From the NCBI GenBank assembly GCA_001599295.1, contig BCGN01000001.1, positions 372,001 to 436,000 of the forward strand: 64,000 bases of DNA. Reading direction: 5' to 3'. The position numbers and the translations under genes were made by a program. The notes beneath the pieces were generated by a model. It searched no databases. It had not been told where the DNA came from and saw only the letters and a list, made by a program, of their open reading frames with translations. The first letter of the stretch is position 1. Each line of letters begins with the position of its first letter. This document shows, in pieces, positions 57,316 through 64,000 of this stretch. The stretch is from Sporopachydermia quercuum (lineage: Eukaryota; Ascomycota; Sporopachydermiomycetes; Sporopachydermiales; Sporopachydermiaceae).

Positions 57316-59775
57316 ATGATGACTATGGCTATTAGACGTATCCCCACAGCTGGTGCTAGTGGTAGAAGTTGTATTAAGAACAGATGTGGATTGTGGCTCA
57401 ACCCCTCAAAGAGCTTTTTGGTTCCTATTAGGAAAGTGTGGCTAAGATCACTAGTGACAAGTCCCGCCCCTATTCAATCTGGCACCATTTCTAGCGGGAT
57501 AATTTCCTATTTGAAGAAAAGAGGGCTGGTATCTATGGTGACAAGGTATGTTTATTGTTCTTGCTTGTGGGTTGGAATTGCTTTTTAAGATCTATTTGTT
57601 TACACTTGTTGACTTATTTCAGTAACTGCTAAACCAAATAACGTTTGTTTTCATTTTTTCAGCCAGCTTTTCACTCGAAACTGACCAGTTTAGCCCATCA
57701 CTTGAATCGGAATTAGGTAAAAAGCCCTTGACTATTTATTGTGGCGCAGACCCTACGGCGAAATCCTTACATGTGGGAAACTTATTACCTCTCCTTGTGC
57801 TTTTGCATTTATACATCCGAGGCCACAATATCGTCGGCTTGGTTGGCGGGGCAACGGGCGAAGTCGGAGATCCTTCGGGGCGTTCCACGGAACGTGATCC
57901 GATGAATGTTTCCACAAAGGATACAAATGTGACTAGAATCGAAGCCCAAATGAAGAAATTTTTCACCAATGGGGTAGCTTATGCCAAAAGTAGAAATTAT
58001 CCAATATCAGAAAATGAGATTATTCCCGGAAAGTTCCAAACTAAGAACAACTATGATTGGTGGAAGAACGTCGGAATGCTATCATTTCTTGCTAAATATG
58101 GAAGGTTTATCAGAATAGGGCAAATGCTAGCTCGCGATTCTGTAAAAGGAAGGCTAGAATCCGAATCAGGATTAGGATTTAACGAATTCACTTATCAAAT
58201 ACTTCAAGCATACGATTTTTATCACATGTATCTCCATGACGAAGTTCGGGTGCAAGTGGGAGGTAGTGATCAATGGGGTAATATCACTGCCGGGATCGAC
58301 TTCATTGCTAAATTATTGGAAGCCTCTAAGGTTAGCGGTAATGAAGAAAGCGGGGTATTTTCAAAGACTTCGAAAGATGCGGAAGCCTTTGGATTGACCG
58401 TTCCATTATTGGTCAATTCCAATGGAGAGAAGTTTGGCAAAAGTATGGGAAATGCAGTATTTATTGATCCCGAGGTTACTCCTCCTTTTAGTTTGTATCA
58501 AGTATGTTCGCTTTTGGATCGTAATAAGCGGAGATGATGACTAATGGAGTAATGAGGTTAGGACTTGATTGAGAATGGGAACTTTTCGGACTTTGCTCAA
58601 TAAGGAAATCTGAATCGGGGAAGGATAATAACAAAAAAAGACCAGATTCCCTTCTGGGTCAAGCCATCTCGGNTACTCATTTCACGAACCTCGGATTATT
58701 GTAATTTCGGGAGTTTCGTTAATTACAATCTAGAATCCAACATCGATTAACTCATTTATTTTGGGTTTTTAGCCTCTCTTTCCGTTATTGCATCTTTTGT
58801 ATTTATTTAAACTTTTTATCATTCTCTTACTAACGTTATTGTTTATCTTAAGTTTTTTATTCGATCATCCGATGCCGATGTCGGAAAATACCTCAAAATC
58901 TTCACATTTCTCCCATTAGAGGAAATAAATAGAATTTTGGAAAACCACAAAAAGAACCCCGAAGCTCGGATTGCACAAAAGGTATTGGCCAATGAGTTCT
59001 GTGACCTACTTTATGGCTTAGGAGTTGGTAATAATTTGTCTATCGTTTCCGAAGTTTTATACGGAAATTATAACGGAACCTCTTCTGTTACTAGCGATCA
59101 GATTATTGAGGCTTTTCGGAAAGAGAATTTATTGAAAGAGATAAAACTTAACAGCCTAAACGGGAAAAAATGGAGTGATGTTTTAGTTAAGGTCTTGGGT
59201 GTGTCAAGATGTATGTATTTGTCTTTTGTGGATTGTAGCAGAGTTTGCCGAGATGCCTGGGGTGGTAATTCAGAAGGAATAAGAAAATATCGGAAGTGAT
59301 TTGTTTAGGTATGAGAGTAAAAGAATAGCTTCGGGGATTATTCAAGAAGAGGCCTAGTCTCGAATAATGACTGATTGCAGTAGACTAATTGGGTGTTCTG
59401 CCTAAACGGAGAATTGAAAGTTGTGAGGCCTATTCCTTCCTTATTATTATCTTTACCGATGTTCCTCCGAAGCTCCTCCGAAGCTCCTCAATATGTTAAT
59501 TCCCNTTCTTATCATTTCCGTTATCATTCTTTGTTCTGACATCTTTTCCACTATTGTGAAATCCTCATTATTTATCATTTGGGTTACTAACAGTAATCCA
59601 AATAGCGGAAGCCAAGAGATTATTAAAAGCTGGCTCAATTTATTCCGGCTTGCAGAGGAATAAGATTATCGACACTTCCGATTCCCTGATTTTCGAAAAT
59701 GATTACCTAGTCGACGATAGATTATTATTACTGAGAGTTGGTAAGAAGAGGTATGAAATTGTTTCCGTTCTATAA
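57316..59775 (+). CDS. MSY1: Mitochondrial tyrosyl-tRNA synthetase, four exons
   Basis: Exons 57316-57545, 57667-58501, 58853-59210 and 59606-59775 join to 530 residues (yeast Msy1 is 492). A basic presequence precedes YLKKRGLV. The class I core shows GADPTAKSLHVGN (HIGH-like), VGGATGEVGDPSGRSTERD, QVGGSDQWGNITAGIDF and the KMSKS-type KFGKSMGNAVF. The anticodon region includes FFIRSSDADVGKYLKIFTFL. Exon 4 supplies the S4-like end EAKRLLKAGSIYSGLQRNKI and LLLLRVGKKRYEIV. Donors are all GTATGT. The first acceptor is a tandem site, CAGCCAG, and only the second AG keeps the frame. Introns 2 and 3 (351 and 395 nt) have TACTAAC sites. Codons are more GC-rich than in the left part of the window. Confidence 0.92.
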
Positions 59776-60661
59776 GCTGTAGAAAAAGGCATATAAGTTC
59801 TGTATATAAATTGAAAACAAAAGAAATGATAGAATTATATTGGGTATATATATGTGTAAGAGTATTACGTCCAGAATGAAATCTGGAAAGGTTACCGTTA
59901 TATTACATACTTCCTACTTCTACCTTATTGTGGTTTATCGGATTAAATATAATCGCACCAATAATAAAATAAGTACAAAACTATAGGATAGTAGTCATTC
60001 AGAGCCACAACTTTTTGCCCCATAATATAACTATGACCATAGCAAATTGTTGTCCATCTATAGTAGCCAATTGAATACCGAGTTTCTTCTCAATCCTTTC
60101 ATATAGAGTTAATTCTTTCTAGTAGACTGAAAATTTGTAATTTTAACTCCGAAAATGTATAACCAGAGTTCTGATTGATAAATAAAATTTAGGCTTTATT
60201 TTCCTGAGCCACATCTTTCTATCATTTAGCGCGCAAGCAAGTATCTGGTACATCTTATAATCTGAACTGAACCAAGACACATAGGAGCAGCTTTCGATTT
60301 GCCAACATAATTAACATAATCAAAAAGAAACAATCTTGAAACCGTAGAGTATTATGCTACACTCGCAACCACAACATTAAGTACTTTGGCTTGATTCTCA
60401 AATTGGTAAAGGCCAAAGTAAACAAAACACACCGGCGTGTTCATGTGTGGGCCGCGCAGTTCGTAATAAAGCCTAATAGGTATAAAAAGCTACCAAACTA
60501 ACCTGTTTGGCATCTTCTTCCCTTTCGGGCAATTTTCGGGCCACAATTACACCTACTATGTGTAATTCTCGCTTCATTAGTGCACATTAAATGCGTGCCA
60601 ANGACGTATGACCCTCTAACTCCACCCAAATCCCCTTCGGTTCCGCCTAGAATTACCCAAA
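59776..60661. other. Convergent region MSY1 / unknown membrane gene
   Basis: 886 nt. The minus strand between about 60480 and 60226 reads as roughly 84 codons with one in-frame stop, including FGLYQFENQAKVLNVVVAS and VGKSKAAPMCLGSVQ, but I recognise no family and no splice sites that would join it. Otherwise featureless. Confidence 0.35.
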
Positions 60662-61162
60662 TCAGCTCGGACCTTTTGCATGTCGGAAAAACTTCATCCC
60701 CATCCACGAACAAATACACCAGACCCAAGCCACAACTGCAGTAAGACATACTAAACAAGGATAATAATTTCTCATTGGGAAGTCTCCTTGATTGTTTAGG
60801 AAATCTGCACTTCTTAAAACAGCAGAGATAGTATTAGCCAGCCAAGCTAGTCCTATCGAACGAAAAATAACAATACTTTCTTCGGCTAAAGGTGCCCATA
60901 AGCCAAAAATGAAGCCTATTCCGGTAATGAAAGTAGTCCAGGTCAAAAATAGAATCACTAATCCAAGTCGTTTCACGTGCTGTGGCGTGTAATCGGGTAG
61001 AAACTCTTCTTTTGGCCTTAATATAGGTCTGAAAAGAGGATTTGTGACTGAGGGTGACGAGTTTCTCGGGAGGCGCAGCGGCATTAACACTTCATCCATT
61101 TCTATGGCTTGGACAAGTATCGAGTCCATAGACAGCGGGGTCTCCGAGCGCTCATGATCCAT
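60662..61162 (-). CDS. Unidentified small membrane protein, 166 residues
   Basis: The start is the ATG of MDHERSETPLSMDSILVQ; the frame stays open upstream to 61276 but without an ATG. The first 75 residues are polar, with FRPILRPKEEFLPDYTPQHV just before the membrane part. Three hydrophobic stretches follow: LGLVILFLTWTTFITGIGF (about 76-98), IFRSIGLAWLANTISAVL (about 107-125) and YPCLVCLTAVVAWVWCICSW (about 135-156). The end is short and basic. I do not recognise the family. Codon use (many CGC, CCG, TCG, CTG) is more GC-rich than in most of the window, like its neighbours MSY1 and PNG1. It is divergent to PNG1 over 664 nt. Confidence 0.65.
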   Translation of the reverse strand: MDHERSETPLSMDSILVQAIEMDEVLMPLRLPRNSSPSVTNPLFRPILRPKEEFLPDYTPQHVKRLGLVILFLTWTTFITGIGFIFGLWAPLAEESIVIFRSIGLAWLANTISAVLRSADFLNNQGDFPMRNYYPCLVCLTAVVAWVWCICSWMGMKFFRHAKGPS

Positions 61163-61826
61163 TTTGGAGTGTATATTTGTGGCACATAGATGGCTATATG
61201 AATTGGTGGCAGACAACCTGCATCCGGTATTGGAAACAGCAGTTGGGAAACGGTTGCATAAAAAATAATATTCCAAGAGGTGCGATGTACTCGATGAAAG
61301 AAGATGTTACAATGACAATAACCACAACTTATGTGGCTTGAACGCGTGTTTTTGGCCGTATCAAAATAGTAAAAGGTTGCATAGAATCGCTTTCAACGTT
61401 TTGGTTATTCCAGAATAATCAAAAAGACACAGAATAGTAGCGTAGTACAGAAACGAGTGAGAAGTTAAGGAATTCTTAGTAGCTATCGTTTTCTGAAAGC
61501 AGATAACGAACGTACTTGTCTGGGGATTAAACATGTTGTCGACATTCATGTTTGTGATATTCATAGATGAGTTGTATTTATTTGTCATGTGTCTGCGTTC
61601 TTGACATTTAGTCCAATTATTTGTCCCATTACCAAAGAAATAACTTCATGACATACATACGATGTGCATAATAATACAACTCATATCTATATATAAAGTA
61701 GTTATCAATCACTTCATACTTAATCCTGGCTTTGCCTCTTGTATTCTTTTTGTTAATCACCGCAATTTTCAGACACCAAGTATAATTAGAGAAAGAACCT
61801 GCTCTACTCCACAATATGTTTCCAAA
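61163..61826. promoter_or_regulatory. Divergent promoter unknown membrane gene / PNG1
   Basis: 664 nt. The PNG1 frame is open upstream to an earlier ATG at 61662, which would add 55 hydrophobic residues; I regard that part as 5' leader. No other feature. Confidence 0.45.
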
Positions 61827-63345
61827 ATGAGTAGTGAAATAGATATAGCTTTACTGACTTCTCAAATAAGTCAACTGCTTACTAAATCGAGCAAACTTCA
61901 AAAAGTATTTAAACCCTGGTTACACCCCGAATATAACATTGATTCCGCTCTAGATTCCGCTCTAGATTCCACTTCCTTCCTCCCGATCTCCACGGTGTCC
62001 AGTCATCATCCACCTCCAAGAATCCCTCCAAGAATCCCTCCAAGGACCTCTGCGGTTTCTTATCCCCCACGCGATGTGTTGTTCAAATCGGCATTTGCTC
62101 GGAAACTAGAGTCTCTTTCTAGATTGCCGTTCCAGTATGAAGACGGAGAGTTACTTGATTCGGCATTGGAAGTAATTGATTTGGCAAAAATATATGAGAG
62201 TGCAGAGATAAGGTTTGGAAAAGAGGAAGAGAAAAGGCGGGACAATATCGGAAAGGAAATAGAAACGTGGGGTTACCAAGATTGTGTAATGCAAGAGTTA
62301 TTGAAATGGTTTAAAAATGACTTTTTTGTATGGGTTGATAGCTTGAAATGCGAAAATTGTGAGGTATGTTTGTGCTTTGTATTGTAAAGTGGGAGATTTA
62401 CAGTGGAGCAGATCTAACTATGTATTTGTGGCTGGAAAATCGGAAGGTTTAATGTGTGTTATCAGGTAATATGGAGTTTGAGTTTGTCTTATCCGTCGGT
62501 GCCTCTTCAATCTTTTAATATAAATGAACTTACCCCCCTGAGAAAGATATACCGAAGTAGGTGATTTACTTTCATGAAAGTGATGAGCCAAATTTGAGTC
62601 ACATTTGCCCCACTTTTTACTTGTTCCTCCTTTCTTTTTTCCTACCAACTCTGACTTCCACTAACATTTATCTTAGATCCCCACTAAAATCCTATCAGCT
62701 ACTCCTCCAACCCAACAGGAATCTCAATATGGGACCACAAACACAGAGCTACACAAATGTCCCTCTTGTTCCCGCATTTACAGATTCCCAAGGTACAACT
62801 CACCTCGTATCCTGCTCCAAACAAGGAAGGGAAGATGCGGGGAGTGGGCCAATTGCTTTGCCCTCCTAGCTAGAGCATTAGGCGCTCGTATCCGCTATGT
62901 TTGGAATGCGGAAGATCACGTGTGGACAGAAATATTCTCCTATTATAAAAATAAATGGGTACACGTTGATAGCTGTGAGGAAGCGTGGGATCATCCGAGA
63001 TTATATACCAATGGGTGGGGTAAAAAGATGTCATATGTCGTTGGTTTTGGGGTAGATGGATGTGTAGATGTTACAAGACGGTATGTTGATATGCGTGGTA
63101 GCAACTTATTACCGAGAAAGCAAATTGATGAGATACAATTGAAATTGGTGTTAGGTTTTTTAACGGAAGAGATGCGGAACAGATTTACATTGGCGGAAAA
63201 GGAAAAACTAAGGTTAGAAGATGAAGCGGAAGAAGCAGAGTTAAGACGGTTACAAGGAGACATTGTGGAGCGAGAAGAACGGATGCTGCCAAGGCAAACT
63301 GGAAGTTTGGATTGGAAGAAAAGCCGAGGGGAAGATGGAAGCTGA
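61827..63345 (+). CDS. PNG1: Peptide:N-glycanase, two exons
   Basis: Exon 1 61827-62363 and exon 2 62677-63345 join across a 313-nt intron (donor GTATGT, branch CACTAAC, acceptor CTTAG) to give 401 residues (yeast Png1 is 363). The transglutaminase-like triad is Cys 233 in KGRCGEWANC, His 260 in AEDHVWTE and Asp 277 in VHVDSCE; the spacings of 27 and 17 equal those of yeast Png1. Two zinc-binding pairs, KCENC before the intron and KCPSC after it, flank the linker. The end SLDWKKSRGEDGS matches the yeast tail. Png1 removes N-glycans from misfolded glycoproteins during ERAD. The start chosen is MSSEIDIALL, because the enzyme is cytosolic and an upstream ATG would add a hydrophobic leader. Short internal repeats (SALD twice, PPRI/PPRT) lie near residues 37-72. 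Confidence 0.94.
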
Positions 63346-64000
63346 GTGACTTGGATATATGCTGTTGACGTGTGGAGTATGTTGCTCTTAGAAAGTTGTA
63401 TGTGAAATTTTACGCCATTTTAACCCTTATCTGGCTACCTGTTCGAATATCGCCAAGGACTCGCAATTCATAGCTGGTTGTTTCCGTACTGGTCCAGTGA
63501 TCCGCATTCGAGAAATTGCAACCGCTATTACTTCCCTTCAGACTATTATCATAGGGGTGTACTAGCAAAGTGGTGTAGCTATAATTGAATGGAGGTCGTA
63601 GAGCCATTATTTTAGTCTATTGAGAATATCGGAAAATATTATATGATGAGCTTATAAAGTCACATTTAAATAATGTTTGGATAGATAAATAGAGCTAAAC
63701 TTTATTTTGACCGCCGTTTGAAAGTTTAATTGTTTTTATTGATTATTCTGATTATTTGATTGATCCTCTAAATATAAAACGAAATCACTTAAAGGTAATA
63801 GTCTCTATGAATTCAAAAGATTATCTGTATTCCAGAAGTATTTTCATCAAAATCATATAAATTCCTATCCTGTTTCTCATAATACCTAGGATGGAAATAG
63901 AATTTTATTATCAAACTTAAGAATTAGCTAAGATTTTGAATTTACATAAAGTTCCTTGAAATCTGGGGTACAACTTTTTTTATTTTTTATTTTAGAAGGG
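63346..64000. other. Downstream of PNG1 to window end
   Basis: 655 nt. A 65-codon minus-strand frame with ATG (63607-63410, MALRPPFNYSYTT) is the only candidate; it has no recognisable family and I would not call it a gene without more support. The last 300 nt are AT-rich. Confidence 0.4.

Noticed and set aside
61662-61826. Longer N-terminus for PNG1 from an upstream ATG
   Set aside because: It would add a hydrophobic 55-residue leader to a cytosolic enzyme; the next ATG gives a start like other Png1 proteins.
63410-63607. 65-codon minus-strand frame near the window end
   Set aside because: ATG present, but no family, and its reading could be chance in this less AT-rich stretch.
1-64000. 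Mobile elements, virus-like elements, CRISPR arrays, toxin genes, rRNA genes
   Set aside because: I found no reverse transcriptase, integrase, transposase, capsid or toxin motifs, no long terminal or regularly spaced repeats and no rRNA-like sequence. The inverted repeats noted are short and stand alone.

Overview
The window is an AT-rich chromosomal segment from a fungus, most likely a budding yeast (Saccharomycotina). It is gene-dense, with 23 protein genes I can support. Spliceosomal introns are numerous: I place 20 introns in 11 genes. They use GTATGT/GTAAGT-type donors and mostly TACTAAC-like branch sites close to the acceptor. CTG codons sit at invariant leucines (the VALKE motif of PHO85, the ALELL motif of ELC1, the GNGLL motif of TRM44), so CUG is read as Leu and this is not a CUG-Ser or CUG-Ala yeast. 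I see no transposon, rRNA, tRNA, CRISPR array, virus-like element or toxin gene. About forty isolated N bases suggest ambiguous or heterozygous positions in the assembly.

Layout. 0-10 kb: the 5' end of a GAS3/PGA4-type glucanosyltransferase (-), an F-box protein (+), the CDK PHO85 (-, with a 9-nt micro-exon), an alpha-crystallin small heat-shock protein (-, with a heat-shock element upstream) and a membrane-anchored cysteine synthase-like enzyme of the MCY1 type (+). 10-25 kb: tRNA Um44 methyltransferase TRM44 (+), ribosome-assembly factor NOP4 (-), kinetochore protein CHL4 (+, 3 exons), HOPS/CORVET subunit VPS16 (-), elongin C ELC1 (+, with a 5-nt last coding exon) and GID ubiquitin-ligase subunit RMD5 (-). 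25-44 kb: mitofusin FZO1 (+), a mitochondrial inner-membrane protein resembling INA17/INA22 (+), RBR ubiquitin ligase HEL1 (+), actin-related ARP4 (-, 4 exons), MICOS subunit MIC60 (+) and a RIC8/synembryn gene (+, 4 exons). 44-56 kb: Rab5 homologue VPS21 (-), the giant U3-snoRNP protein UTP10 (+) and the DEAH helicase DHR2 (+). 56-64 kb: mitochondrial tyrosyl-tRNA synthetase MSY1 (+, 4 exons), an unidentified small membrane protein (-) and peptide:N-glycanase PNG1 (+). This right end looks richer in G+C and uses more CGN, CCG and TCG codons.

Functional links. There are no operons. Recurrent themes are ribosome biogenesis (NOP4, UTP10, DHR2), endosome/vacuole traffic (VPS21 and VPS16, which act in the same CORVET/HOPS pathway), mitochondrial architecture (FZO1, MIC60, the INA-like protein, MSY1, MCY1) and ubiquitin/proteostasis (F-box protein, ELC1, RMD5, HEL1, PNG1, the small HSP). 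Many gene pairs are divergent across 0.6-1.7 kb. The most unusual things I found are gene-structure features (micro-exon, 5-nt terminal exon, tandem acceptor, duplicated branch site) and a few strong intergenic hairpins. I did not find an obviously new system.
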